64,000 bases of DNA from Manduca sexta (GCF_014839805.1 NC_051117.1:248001-312000); one strand, 5' to 3'; shown: positions 20,440 through 32,426, counted from the stretch's first letter. Notes: generated by a model not told the origin, from the letters alone. A program made the numbers and translations.

Positions 20440-20960
20440 GAGATTCTCTTATACATTTAATTAAAACGGAACTCAAAAGACCGGCTACCAGATTCAAAAA
20501 CACTATAAGCTCGGTCTGCGTAGATCGGACCGACACCAGCATATAAAAAAGAAATAACCATTTCTTATATTTACGCGAATGTTAGACATTGAAATTAAAC
20601 TAATTTTCCGGATTCTATCGCGGTTTGTTTATTTCATCCGCCCAAAGTTACTTTGCAGATTTAATAGTTACATATCTTTTTAATTTTAGGTGGTCCGATC
20701 TACGCAGAATCAGACTTCAAGACACTGTGAGCTCATTCTGCGTAGATCGGACCACCAACAGCTAAAATTTAAAAAAAGTTGTATAATTGTAAAATGTAGG
20801 TAGATATTGTAACTTTGACTTTGCGGATGAACAACACCTCAGTCCCCCCCGTGACCATGAAGGCTGCAAAGTCTTCGAAACGTCGGGAGAAAAATAAAAA
20901 ACAAAAAACCGCGATAGAATCCGGAAAATTAGTTTAATTTCAAAGAAATAACCGTTAATT
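20440..20960. mobile_element. Fold-back element, family F
   Basis: A perfect 36-nt inverted repeat (20591-20626 with 20906-20941) encloses a second perfect 22-nt inverted repeat (20689-20710 with 20735-20756). Related single-arm sequences, with ACCGGCTA and GACCACGAAGGCT-type landmarks, occur at 35783-36060/48240-48500 and 29940-30030/54240-54330. The class is not determined. Confidence 0.7.
20689..20756. repeat. Perfect 22-bp stem-loop
   Basis: GGTGGTCCGATCTACGCAG... pairs with its exact reverse complement across a 24-nt loop. The core TCTGCGTAGATCGGAC occurs a third time at 20515-20530. Confidence 0.95.
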
Positions 20961-21964
20961 ATATATAGGTAGATGCATCGTTGAATTTTTATACGACCAG
21001 AGATTGCCGGAGATCCAACAAATACATATCCTCTCTTTCTTCTTGAGCCTTATATCTTCTATTACAAGGGTAAAAACGTCTCCAATATTACTCTAGCCGT
21101 GTAACTACTTCTAGAAGAGATCAATCAAGCGCATTTTTCTCTCGTCTATCTAGATTAAAAAATAGTTCCAAGACCCGATCCGTAGGTCATTATTTCATAC
21201 ATAATAGCATACAGAGAATAATAACTACTTACATTTGCATATATGAATTCATACCTTTATACAACAGTAGAAGCTGAGACATACATCCATCTCTTTCTCA
21301 CTTAACGAGTACATAAACGAACATTATGCGACAGGAACAATTTATTTTTGTTACAAATACAAGGAAACGTACTCAGACATAACCTTGGGGGATGGCTGGT
21401 GGGGGTTGAGGGTCCTTTTTGTATGATAAAAGATTGTGCAACAGCACGCACTTTGGGAACGTCTCGTTTACAGACAGACGGGCATCGTTTATATTAATAC
21501 CGGCTACTGTTTTGCACGATGGAGGCTTAGATAAAACCAGTTTTGTGTTTCTCGAAGACAGGCTTTTTTGCTTATTTAAGGAATTTCATATGTCTGGTAT
21601 AGTCAGTTTCTATCACTAAGCAGTGTGCTCTGTATCGTTCCGGTTTAAATAGTTAAAGGGATACAGATTGGACATCTGAAGACCCATAATCACTAATAAA
21701 TATCCAAAGTGCCGTGGAGCTGGCATTCGAAGTCCAGGATAGAATCGCAAATGTGATGATTAGACGTGGCGCATACGTAGTATATAGCATACGTAGTAAG
21801 TTTGTAATAGTCGACGGAAGACATACTCGACTTTTAGATATAAATTACTTACTCTATATCTAGTTTAAACACTTCAATAGACAATTATAAATTTATTAAA
21901 AAAAAGCCGATAAAATCTTTCAACAAAATCGATAGTTCCGAAAACTCAACATCATTAGGACACG
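20961..21964. other. No gene recognised
   Basis: AT-rich. The open frame at 21419-21619 has no supporting feature. Confidence 0.4.
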
Positions 21965-22085
21965 GCTACACCGCCGCAAGCCGGCATCGATCAGGGTTGT
22001 AACGAAAGCGTCCCGTCATCAGTCACACGTGCCGTTTGATTTATCGCGCGTACGAGCGCCGCGCAACCCTAGCTCGCGCTAAATC
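21965..22085. promoter_or_regulatory. CpG-rich cluster, candidate regulatory region
   Basis: A short GC/CpG-rich island in AT-rich surroundings (CCGCCGCAAGCCGGCATCG, ATCGCGCGTACGAGCGCCGC). TGATTTA near 22038 and TAAATCA near 22079 bracket it as an inverted repeat. Its regulatory role is inference. Confidence 0.3.
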
Positions 22086-22727
22086 AATGTACAAAATAAA
22101 TTAATTGTAAATAAATAAAAATGAGACGGTATTTCTTCTTAAAAAAATAGTCTGGATTTTTTAAATAACCTAACCTAATAAACGAGACAGATTACATAAT
22201 GTAAATGTTTTTTTTTTAAATAATGTTTTTTTTTATTATTGTTAAATATTTGATAGTTTCCATCGATATATTCTGACATGTTATTATTCGAATATACCGC
22301 GTTTAATAAACTTGCGCTTTGCAATGTCGCCTTCAAGTTTCAAGCCACCACGCATATTCGATTTTACAACGTATTAACGTTATATAAATGTACATATTGC
22401 GTCGCAGGTGCGTGACATACATTTTTTATAGCAAACGAGTAACATAGTGAATTGATAATAATCGCACATCACATGAGTACACCATAATGACATTAATTAT
22501 GGATTATTTTTCATGATAATAAATATCAGTTGAAGCAGAAAAGTGAGAATTATTACTCTTTTTCTTGGTCCTTTCATAACGTTTTCTAGTAAGACAATTC
22601 TATCCTGTTTAAGATCAACTTATACTTACTGGACATAAATTTCTACACCGTGATTCCGTCTCTTCTATTGTTACATTGCTCTGTCTGTCTGTGCTATGCT
22701 GCGTCGCTTTCTGAAGCATACGATATA

Positions 22728-23056
22728 ATAATAATGAGTACTGTTTTACATATTGTCCCACTGCTGGGCACGGGCTCCTCTACTGAGACGGATTAGGCCT
22801 TAGTCCACCACGCTGGCCCAGTACTGGCAGACTTCACATACCCTCAAAATTCTTATAGGAAACTTCTCACAGCAAACCTGCATACTCTCAGGTATGCAGG
22901 TTTCCTCATGATGTTTTCCTTCACCAAGCAAGCGATGATTCGTAAAGAATACACCCATAACTTTAGAAAAGTCAGAGATGTGCCCTTGGGTTTTGATTTG
23001 AACCTGCGGACGTTCGTCTCGGCAGTCCGTTCCACTCCCGACTGAGCTATCACCGC
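22728..23056 (-). mobile_element. tRNA-derived SINE with internal inverted duplication
   Basis: The usual reverse-orientation landmarks are present. Near the middle an extra AAACCTGCATAC (22874-22885) faces the normal GTATGCAGGTTT (22892-22903), forming a 12-bp hairpin absent from sister copies. Confidence 0.85.
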
Positions 23057-24894
23057 GTACATTAACCCCATGTTTAATGAATGTGAAAAACTTTATAATT
23101 TAACAAATACTTTATCAAGTATGCCGCCTAATACAATTAAGTCGGTTATTAATTCGACTTATAATTCAATTTGGCAAATTTATACTTATGATACCAATTA
23201 GTGAAGTTGTGATTACACTTAATTTGTAGACTCGTTCCTTGAATACTTAGAGGTCATTGGACTGCCCCTGATTAATGATAAGAGATAGGCTGTTATAACA
23301 AATTAAAAATTTGAAACAAATATTCTATAATATTGTCCCTTTGAAGGTATTAAATCTGGTGGTGTCAATTGCATTGTCATCTTACGCAATAACACAATAT
23401 ACATTCAAAAAAAATAACCTCAAAAAATTTCCCAGATCAAGAATCGAACCCGTATTCTCGCCAAAGCTTCCAAACGTTTTCCCCCTATTCCCCGAAGACA
23501 TAACTATCACATTAATTTCAACCGAACATCACCAAAACCGAATTTCGAATCCATTAAACGTGATTACTGCAGTATCCATATGAGATGCATTCGACTCGTA
23601 AAAATCCCGCTGAATCCCGCAACCCGGACAGATGCGGGATAATGCCACATATTATATCAGTCTCAGAAGTGGCTCAACGAAAATTGAACGATCTGGAGGG
23701 ATTCGGGCGAGTTTCGGGTTTTCTACAACGTTTAGCGATTCGATTCCGGTGTTAGTCACAAATTGTTTTGTAATTGCGATTGTGGTTGTCCGTTGTAACG
23801 ATTTGATTGCTTATGGATTATTTGGTGTACTACGTAAGGATCTAATTTCCGTGTAAATTATCGTTTGAAGATATGAAATAAGCAGGAGAGAAGATAGTCG
23901 TAAAACAGAATCCTAAAATAAAAATACTATAATCGGCCAATAATATTTTTAAAAATATGTGAATATTATAATTATTTCTTCAGTCTAGTGGCACACAAGG
24001 ACTGAGAACCTATGGATTTAAATCAATCTAAAAATCACCAAAAAAGTATTTAAATACAAAACATTTAACCTTCACAATAAACCCAACAGTTTAGTTGACA
24101 AATTTATTTCCCAGTAAAATCGATGCTCAGTCAAAAACATCTGTAATGCATTTATCAATAATTAATACGACATCAAAATCAAAACAAATCTACTCAAATC
24201 CGATTCAATGCAAAATTAACTTAATCACAAACATATAAATTGCAAATCAACTTTCAACTCACTACGCCAACACCCTGGCGGTGCTGTACACAACTAATAT
24301 TGCGGTTCCCTGTTGAACCAACCGATACGAATGGCGGCGACTGAAATCAAAATTACACAAATCGAACTATTATCCAAATCGGTTAACAAGTCTCGGTGTG
24401 ACACCATGACGTAACACAGCGCCATTTTGACATTGTATTGATGAAATCTTGATGAAAAATTTAATTGTAGATGCATTAATGATGCCCCAAAACAAGTAAA
24501 GCAAATATATATTGTATTGTAATCTCACTGTACCTATAGTAATTACATTAAGTATTTTAAGTAATCCGTGAAAACGCTGTAAAGTGTACAGTAACTTTAT
24601 TTTATTTGTCATCTATGTGTACACTTGTTTGTTTTCCAAATAAAAAATACAGTCCTGGATTTGTAAATAGGCCGTATAGGCCGCGGCCTATGGGCGACAG
24701 ATTTCAGAGGACGCCCACTTGATTTAATTAATCATTCGTTTATTTAACTTTAGTGCCTTCCATAATACAAAAAAATGGAATATTTTTAAGTATTTTAGAA
24801 ACCTGCATACATATATAAACTTACCTACATGTGGCGGCGGAAATAAAGTGGCCTACACTCATAAAAAATATAAATCCGGCATTGGATGATATCA
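23057..24894. other. No gene recognised
   Basis: Mostly AT-rich. Open frames of 60-90 codons (23311-23583, 23632-23856, 24294-24612) lack splice sites, homology or composition to support them. Confidence 0.4.
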
Positions 24895-25045
24895 CATATT
24901 ATTTTACTGGTAGGTTTCTCATATGTGAGAATCCTGGGTAGGTATCACTGCAATGTCTATTTCTGTCGCTACAGCAGTGTGTAGTCAGTTATGTTCCGAT
25001 TTTAAGGACATAGTAGCCAGTAGTTTTTTAAAGACATTGTAGCCT
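24895..25045 (-). mobile_element. Interspersed repeat D fragment
   Basis: ACTGGTAGGTTTCTCATATG, GGGTAGGTATCACTGCAATG and ACAGCAGTGTGTAG are the reverse of the tail landmarks at 12700-12822. Confidence 0.7.
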
Positions 25046-25892
25046 AATTACTAAGCATTAAGAGAAATTAAATGATATCTAAAGATTACAATTACAGTCT
25101 TTCAAAGTCTGTTCGATGATGCTTTCGTTCAGCATTTTTGAACCTTACCAGTAGGACCTTATTCTATTATGTAAGGTACTATCCCGGCCGTTTTAGGTTA
25201 GGTAAAATTAGCGTAGTTTGGTATTCTGTATAACATTTATTTATTGTCTTAAACGCGACGCGGTGCGTTACGTGATGGTTGCGAGCTGTCAAATAAAGAG
25301 TGACATAGAAAAAATACCCAGGAGAGTAACTTGCTCGTTTGTTACTAAATTATAAAAAAAATATAAAAATAGACTAAAATTCCTAAGGGACATGTGATGC
25401 CAAATCCGAAGTGCAAACCATAAAAATAATTGAGATTGATTTGCGTCATTCATTTCTTTTTCGAATGACATTTTCATTAATGCAAATGTTGTGGGTTTAT
25501 GAAAAAGAATCGCGTATTACAAATAATTCTGTCTGTGTTTGATTGACCTAAAAGTTAAGTCGTATTCCGTAGATGTCAGACTTAATGTCACACCAATGAC
25601 AATTTCTCAGCATGCAAATCCTTAAACTATAGTCATACTAGTTGTGCTAATTAGGTCTATTTTAGCATGCCACTAGGAAACTATGATGCATAAACCTTTT
25701 CATTAAAAAAAACATTTTATTTATTTGAGTTTTTTTATTATGTTTCCATTTTTTCACAAACATCCAAACACGTTCACAAAAAACTACAATTGAAAGTGTT
25801 GAATAACCAAGATGTATGTAATATTTAAAGGAATTTCAACAATGAGGATTTCAATTCGTCTGTTTGTATTTTCACATAATTATTTTTTGACC
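25046..25892. other. No gene recognised
   Basis: AT-rich. A 62-codon frame (25289-25477, minus) is unsupported. Confidence 0.4.
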
Positions 25893-26112
25893 TCGGTCGC
25901 GTAGTTTTGTTACTGTACGACTGCAGTGTTGAAGTCTCGAGTTCCATCCTCGGGTTGGACTGTCAGGAAACCTACACACCTGAGAAGTTCTCTATAGGAA
26001 TTTCGAATGTGTGAAGTCTACCAACCCACACTAGGCCAGCGTGGTGGACTAAGGCCTAATCCTAAGTAGTAAAACGTCCATGCCCAGCAGTGGGACAGTA
26101 TAATACATATTT
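25893..26112 (+). mobile_element. Chimeric SINE
   Basis: The head (GACCTCGGTCGCGTAG, GTCTCGAGTTCCATCC with a B-box-like core) belongs to a different tRNA-like family from the common SINE here. The body and tail (CACCTGAGAAGTTCTC, GTGGTGGACTAAGGCC, GCCCAGCAGTGGGACAG) are the common type. Confidence 0.6.
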
Positions 26113-27119
26113 AAACCAGTAACGGTGTAACAAAACCCCAAACGCGTACAAACGTGGGAATTTATTAACTAACCCGCTCGTTCAAACCGAACGCGCTGCA
26201 AATTACCTGACAACCAGACCGGGTTTACAAACACCCATCGGGGGTTGATCGAATTCCGACTAATCCAGATTTGTGATGGACTGTGTTTGATCAGCTATAC
26301 ATTCTCGGTCGATGCGAATGATTTCATAACTTGGGGTGTTTTGTCCTTTTCTGCAACGCAATGAATGGTTTGCGGATTATATTGCGGTTTTCTTATTAAT
26401 TTTCTCCAGACATATTTCTGGAATCTTCTATTATGTACTTAGCTGGGATATAAAGCCTGTATGATCCATAATTTGGTCTTATGTGTGCATAAATTCATCC
26501 AAATCCGTTCAGCGGTTACTTCTTACAAATATCTGAATATTTTAATTTCGCATTTATGATTTTAGTAAGATTTTAATTGAACATTACCAGTTCTTCTATT
26601 TACCTATGCTTTTTTGAGAGCATTAATGCGATAAATTAACTCTTCATAATATTAATATCACACATTAATAATACTCAAGACTTAATTTAGTTTTATCACT
26701 AGTCCCAATTTTTCTATACTAATGACGTAATCAAGCTGCACTTTATATTTTCGCTCAAATAATTTAACACGTAAAACGTGATTAAGCATGAAAATATAAG
26801 AACTAAAACATTTTTAAACATCATTAAAGTTGACCGTTACATTAAAACAATCATAGATAAAGTAAATTGACGTTCGAAATTCAAAAAAATTAGAGAAACT
26901 TCATCACGAAACTCATCGTCACAGATAAAAGACTTGAATAAATTACGTTCTATTTTCAAAAGTTTACAATGTCTTATCGGCGAACATTTTTGAAAAAGAA
27001 CGAGTTCCAAAATGATTCGAATTTCGAAAGATAAATCTTGCAAAACGTCAAACTCAACACTTTCGATAACGAAATCAGTTGTTGAAGTACCGACGCAGAC
27101 AGTTCGGTGTACGAACAAA

Positions 27120-28686
27120 ATTCACAGAAACCATCGAGTAAACATCGTATGATAATGCTTGAGCGTGCATCTTTCGTTCAGAAACGAGGGCACTATGGAC
27201 GGCTTAGTATTTATTATATTATTGATTTAATCTTTTATACGTCTACTTACATTAGATAACGTGAATGAGGTCAAGATTTATTTCTAAGTCGAACATGTAT
27301 TTTAACCGATACCTTAGATTTGTACTTGTAAAGCTGTTATATTTCTCTAAGGCCAGCCGACGCGACAAAAATATGGCCATAATTTATACTTTGACAGCGC
27401 TAAATCTGTAAAATCTATGAACAAACAGTAAACAATTTAATGATCTAAAACATTCCCGCGCAATCGCGCACACGTTTAGGGATGTTAAACGATTTTATCG
27501 TTTGAAAATCGCGCGCCCGTCGGCACAAATTAATTTTATCGATAAACATCTTGAACCGTTGACACTGGCCAGTGAATACTCCGCAATTACAGCTCTCTCC
27601 AATGCAATATCTTGATTAAACCTGTCAGGCCATATTTAATTTATGGCATGTTTTAAAAGCATTTTATGCGATACTCGACAGTCGACGATATTTTTTGTGC
27701 ATATTTCGCTCCGCGTCAATTGTCAGTCTAAATTAATTTTTATATATTTTTTTAAAGTCGGTCTCTTTGCGTATTATACAGATGTCATTTTTAATCTTTG
27801 GTTATTGCTTGAATATTTACATTAAGCCGTAATGGATTGTGCAGATCGTTGTCTCAGTGTTTAATACGAGAAATGTAATAAAGTATACGATTACTGTGCA
27901 CGATAAACATGTGACATTTCGATACGACGGTAATATTAACAACCCTATCTCGGTCGAGCGTTTATTTTTATCACAATCCTTGGTTTGTTCGATTGTAAGT
28001 CTTTTAATAGGTTTCGATAGTTTTATATGATAATTTCGTGGCGTAGTGTGCGCATGCACAGCAGTGTCCTCGGAAAAGAACTATTTGTAAAAAAATGGGC
28101 TGCAGATTAAATTCATTCGGCACTAACGTTGTGATCTCTAAATATTCGCGTGGATTAACGAGAGCACCTCTAAGTCCTGATACGTAAGACCTAATATGCA
28201 CTAACAGTCTGCAGTTAATACTATATGCTTCGGAATTTTATACCTTGGATTTATAATCTTACGGATTACACCTTAGGTTCAACCGTGTATGTACATTGTA
28301 CATTTTACCGTGGTCTTACTAAATTAAATTAAGTGATGTTACTCTGAATTACCTTTAATTTTTATTTATGTTACCATTTTAATTTTACCTAATTCCAACC
28401 CTGCTATACTCATATTAAAGTATATTTAAACTATTTTACGAACAAACTTTCTCGCAAACAATAATATTACTTACATAAAACGCTATTTTAAGTTTAGAGA
28501 ACAGATTTACGAGGGAACAACTTAATACAATTTGCTTTATTGTAGTAGACGTTAAGCCACGTATTCACTAGAGAATTGACGCGCAACATGTAGTGCAGCA
28601 AATAGGTCGTGATCAACATAACTATCTATATAAACTTGCCAAGTATAACGTAACCGCTTTAGCAATATTGTCTGCAAGTATACCCG
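27120..28686. other. Non-repetitive stretch shared by both arms
   Basis: There is no supported gene. A small CpG-rich segment at 27455-27540 (GCGCGCCCGTCGGC) is conserved in the copy near 56.75 kb. Overlapping 60-100-codon frames on both strands at 27817-28059 are not convincing. Confidence 0.35.
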
Positions 28687-28858
28687 TGACATATCTTGAA
28701 TGTTTGCCGGCAAACATTGACAGCTACATGACATTGCGCGTGTCACGGAAAAATAACCTTATTATGTAGTATATAAGGTTATAATCCCGTGACACACGTA
28801 AATGTCATGTAGCTGTCGGGTTTGCCGGCAAACCAAGACATAGCAAAAGGGTATTGTC
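28687..28858. mobile_element. Fold-back MITE present only in the left copy
   Basis: GTTTGCCGGCAAAC occurs near both ends. GACAGCTACATGACATT pairs with AATGTCATGTAGCTGTC, and AACCTTATTATGTAG lies at the hairpin tip opposite TATATAAGGTT. The ends read TACCC...GGGTA. The reverse-complement copy near 55.59 kb lacks it. Confidence 0.7.
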
Positions 28859-28892
28859 GAACAACAATAAAGTCACATAAGATCGGGTAACT

Positions 28893-29098
28893 CCGCTGTA
28901 CACAAGGTGTTAAAACCCGTCATAGTGGCCCTCGTGTGTCGCGTTCATCAGGATCAGCCTTTGTATGTCCGGTTCCAACAGGCCGACATAATTGTGTCGA
29001 CTGCTGAGGGGTAATCATCTCTCGTCAATCGACATTCTATTGGAGCCCACTCCATTTACCATCAGCTGCAGGGGACTCATGGTGCAGAGCATGTATAA
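28893..29098 (-). mobile_element. Dispersed repeat B
   Basis: GTACACAAGGTGTTAAAACC, CCAACAGGCCGACATAATTG and CTGCTGAGGGGTAATCATC are in the standard order. Confidence 0.75.
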
Positions 29099-29609
29099 AA
29101 AAATCCGTCCTGTTTGCATGCACCCTTCTATCTTATAGAAAGTTAATGAGGGTTGTAAAGCCCTTTCTACACTATAACTTTCAACGAATTTTATATCATC
29201 CAGTGTATACGTAGCTTTATGTTATTGTTCGTATATTAAAAAAGTTAACGCTAACTGATGTCGCCGATGTGCTAGACATCAGACAGTGCGTGATGAAACT
29301 CACAAGTGTTGAATTAGTGCTTGTACACTACAGTTTAAACCTTGAGACATGTAGAATAAAGTTCAGAATTTACAGAATTGATTCTGATACGTCTTGATGA
29401 TGGACAGCTACTAATTTCGGTAGTCTTTAAAAGTCCTACTGATGGGGATATATATTTTTTTTAAGAGAATCGATACTGGGGGGAGCTTTGAGCGTGATAC
29501 CACTCTGTTAACCCCATATAAAAACGACTTGATGAATATTGTGGCTTTGAACATATTACAACCCTTGTAGGAAGAAGAATCCATACCTTAATCGCGTTTA
29601 TTGCCGGCA

Positions 29610-29700
29610 ACCAGCGACACCAGATTAGGTTGCGCCTAATGCGTTTTTATGCGCGGACGCATACGTTCGCGATTTGAATGACACGTTTGCCAAAATGGCG
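29610..29700. promoter_or_regulatory. CpG-rich cluster (copy at 54540-54610)
   Basis: GCGCGGACGCATACGTTCGCG and CAAAATGGCGGACACGCGAC form a local GC peak conserved in both copies. It could be a promoter or first exon. The ATG inside opens only a short frame. Confidence 0.25.
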
Positions 29701-30562
29701 GACACGCGACTAAGGATGTGTATGTATTATCACGACTTCCCAATCCAATTGTACAAGCGACATTTCTTTTAAGACTTCGACAATATCAACCTAAAGGTAA
29801 CATATTCTAACCTTTTTCATCAAAGCTATCCCGTAATATGAAGCGATAGTCGTTTTGAGACTTCAACCATACAAAATAGATTCAAATTTTATTAAAACTA
29901 ATAATCTTTAGCATCACATTACATTAAAATAAAACTATTTAAAAAAAATTATCGCGGTTTTTTATATTAAAAATGTCTCCCTTTGCAGACTTTGCAACCT
30001 TCGTGGTCACGGGCCGGACTAAAGTCAAAAAAGGACCACACTACAGTCAACAATATCTTCCTCATTTACTCATTACTCATTACCAAAAATCCAGAAAATC
30101 CAACCAAAAGACAGATTAACTATCCAAAGTCTTCCAAAAACCAACCCAACTCACTCACCACACAGTCAATCACCAAAAATCCAGAAAATTCCATAGACAA
30201 TAATAAAAAAAAAACACAAGACAATTCCTGTCGGACGGCCACGTTCGACAAATTGAATTCCGAATACGACTTGGCCTAACGAACGGCGTATTTGAACTCC
30301 GGACTGGACGGGGAAAAGAACCCACTGTTTATTGCGTTAGTCGATGCAGTGTGAGTAGTTTAGGTGATTTTTTTTTACCGAGCAATTGTTCATTAGGCGA
30401 TGTTTTAATTTTTAGTGAGAGGTTTAATTGTTGCAGACCGAAAACTTAATGACATACAGTGTCATTTTGACATCGCGTTACTAAATGAAACCACATACTT
30501 ATAGTCTAAGATCCCGCTGCAGAATTAGTGCGCTCATCGAGTATATGTTAAAAACTACATTC

Positions 30563-30730
30563 TTACACATATTTATGCTTAGAAGAATATATATCTACTA
30601 GGTTGCCTATTAAAACTTGGCCGCAAATATTTTTAATTAAATTATTGTTAATTGATTTTTCGGAAAACATTTCATTCATTTGTTTTTCAAATAAAATAGC
30701 GTCCACTTCATGACAATACACATAAAGACT
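30563..30730 (-). CDS. Candidate terminal coding exon (left copy)
   Basis: The acceptor GTGGTTTTCAG|A precedes a 55-codon frame in phase 0, ending TAA. It reads SLYVYCHEVDAILFEKQMNE early and IGNLVDIYSSKHKYV at the end. The other copy (53547-53714) has the same frame with Ala/Asp exchanged at residue 11. The only length difference nearby is an extra T in the polypyrimidine tract, outside the exon. It is charged and protein-like, with the family unknown. Confidence 0.4.
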   Translation of the reverse strand, partial: SLYVYCHEVDAILFEKQMNEMFSEKSINNNLIKNICGQVLIGNLVDIYSSKHKYV

Positions 30731-31350
30731 CTGAAAACCACGGTTGCCGTTGCGCACTTGGCCGCACCTCTTCGCAGCCAGGTGTAAGCAGGTATGACTA
30801 TGATACATTTACTCGTTCATAATGTATATTTATTAGCTATACATCAAATTAAAGCTGAATTAGCTGAATATCTCTTTAAATACACTTAATAAATACACTT
30901 AATTTACCAAAAGTTTATTTTTGATTTAAATTCATTGAGTAGTTAAATTTATATAATGTGTCTAGTTTATTTAAAATTTACAATTTGTCCACCTTTATTG
31001 CTCACTGTACAATCGGCATGAAATGTACATATTATTGTATTTTTTGAAATTTGAGATATCTCTCCGAGGCCTTTGCGATGAATGTTCTTGATGCACATTA
31101 ATAAAATAAATGTGGACGACGCACTCCGTCGTAACACGATGCCAAAAGAGATAAACTCATGCCTGTCCTCACGGGGGTAGGTTAAAATGTATCGACAACT
31201 GTCAATCTACTTTTTCTTGAGATACAAGCTAAGCTTATTTCAAGACTCGCAGAATAGTGATGTCAATATTACTTACCTTTTGATAATAAATGTTTATTAT
31301 TATTATTAATATTTTATCGCTAACACCCCTGATAAATGAAATTACGTCAA

Positions 31351-31640
31351 TAATTTCAGCCCTGTAAGATATGCTATCCCACTGCTGGGCACGAGCCTCT
31401 TGTACTAATAAGAGGGATTAGGCCTTAGGTCTAGTGCGGGTTGGTAGACTTCTCCCACTCTTAAAATTCCTGTTGAGAACTTCTCGGATACGCAAGTTTT
31501 CTTCACCGAAAGCAAGCGATAATTCACAAAGAATACACACATAATTTTAGAATAGTCAAGAGGTGTGTGCCTTCGGGATTTCAACCTGCGGACATTCATC
31601 TCGGCAGTCCGTTTCACACCCAACTACGCTATCGCTGCTA
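31351..31640 (-). mobile_element. tRNA-derived SINE (copy at 52633-52930)
   Basis: Reverse-orientation landmarks are TTTCAGCCCTG, CTGCTGGGCACGAGCC, AGAGGGATTAGGCC and CAACTACGCTATCGCTGC. It lacks the CCACGCTGGCC segment. Confidence 0.85.
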
Positions 31641-32171
31641 TTAAAAGTTACGTTACATTAGTTTACTACTAGGTATCGAGCCTAAAAATCCAAATTCAAC
31701 ACATTCCAAGCATGCTGAAATTTTAGCGATAATGCACAGATCCTATTACAATACAGTATAACTGCGCGGAAAATATTACCGAAGCCAATGAACCATTTTA
31801 ATAAGACCCTCGACGATCGCTAGGAAAGCTGTGAATAAAATGAGGATCGGCGAGCTGGCCGTAGCTCACGCTCGGTTGGGCACCAACTCGACCGACACAA
31901 ATTCAAAAAGGACAAAATGAAGAATACCAAAATAAACGTAACAATAGATCGATGTGTCTATCTCAAAACTAAGTACTTGATTTATTTATTGCTGCAACAA
32001 GAAACAATTGATATTGAAGCAACGACGAAAATCCAAAGAAATCCTTCGATACGGGCAAATCTTGGGAGCGCGTCTAGTCGCAACATCCAGCATAAATTGA
32101 TCTCTACAACCATTCAATTACCACTACATAAACGATCAACTTAAATCGGTCTTTCATGTGTCTGATCTCAG

Positions 32172-32283
32172 AATCCAGTATGAGGTGATCCCCAGTCCCA
32201 TTGAAAACAGCTACGCGCACGGCTCAACCGAATTGGCCGCGGCAGGGTCGACTCCGACTAGAAGTTTCCAACAACATTCAAAG
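32172..32283 (+). CDS. Candidate internal coding exon (left copy)
   Basis: A strong acceptor (CTTTCATGTGTCTGATCTCAG|A) and the donor AAG|GTAATT flank 112 nt. This is one base plus 37 codons, beginning IQYEVIPSPIENSYAHG and ending TPTRSFQQHSK. GC content is high for the region. The Ser/Thr/Gln-rich sequence suggests a disordered segment of a larger protein. The translation is identical in the inverted copy (51988-52099). The parent gene is not identified. Confidence 0.5.
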
Positions 32284-32426
32284 GTAATTGTGATCATGAA
32301 TCAATCCTATCTCGAAATCCTGCCAATGGTAACACATTGAACGGTATCTCCGTTTTGTCTGACTTACATTGCCTCGACATTGTGCGGTCAAGTCGAAAAT
32401 TTACTACACAGCCGGCAATGTATAAC

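Noticed and set aside
22166..22185. CCTAACCTAA resembling insect telomeric repeat TTAGG
   Set aside because: Only two units; too short to mean a telomere or interstitial array.
26837..27118. 93-codon minus-strand open frame
   Set aside because: Much of it is deleted from the other copy (~57.25 kb), and no acceptor, donor or domain supports it.
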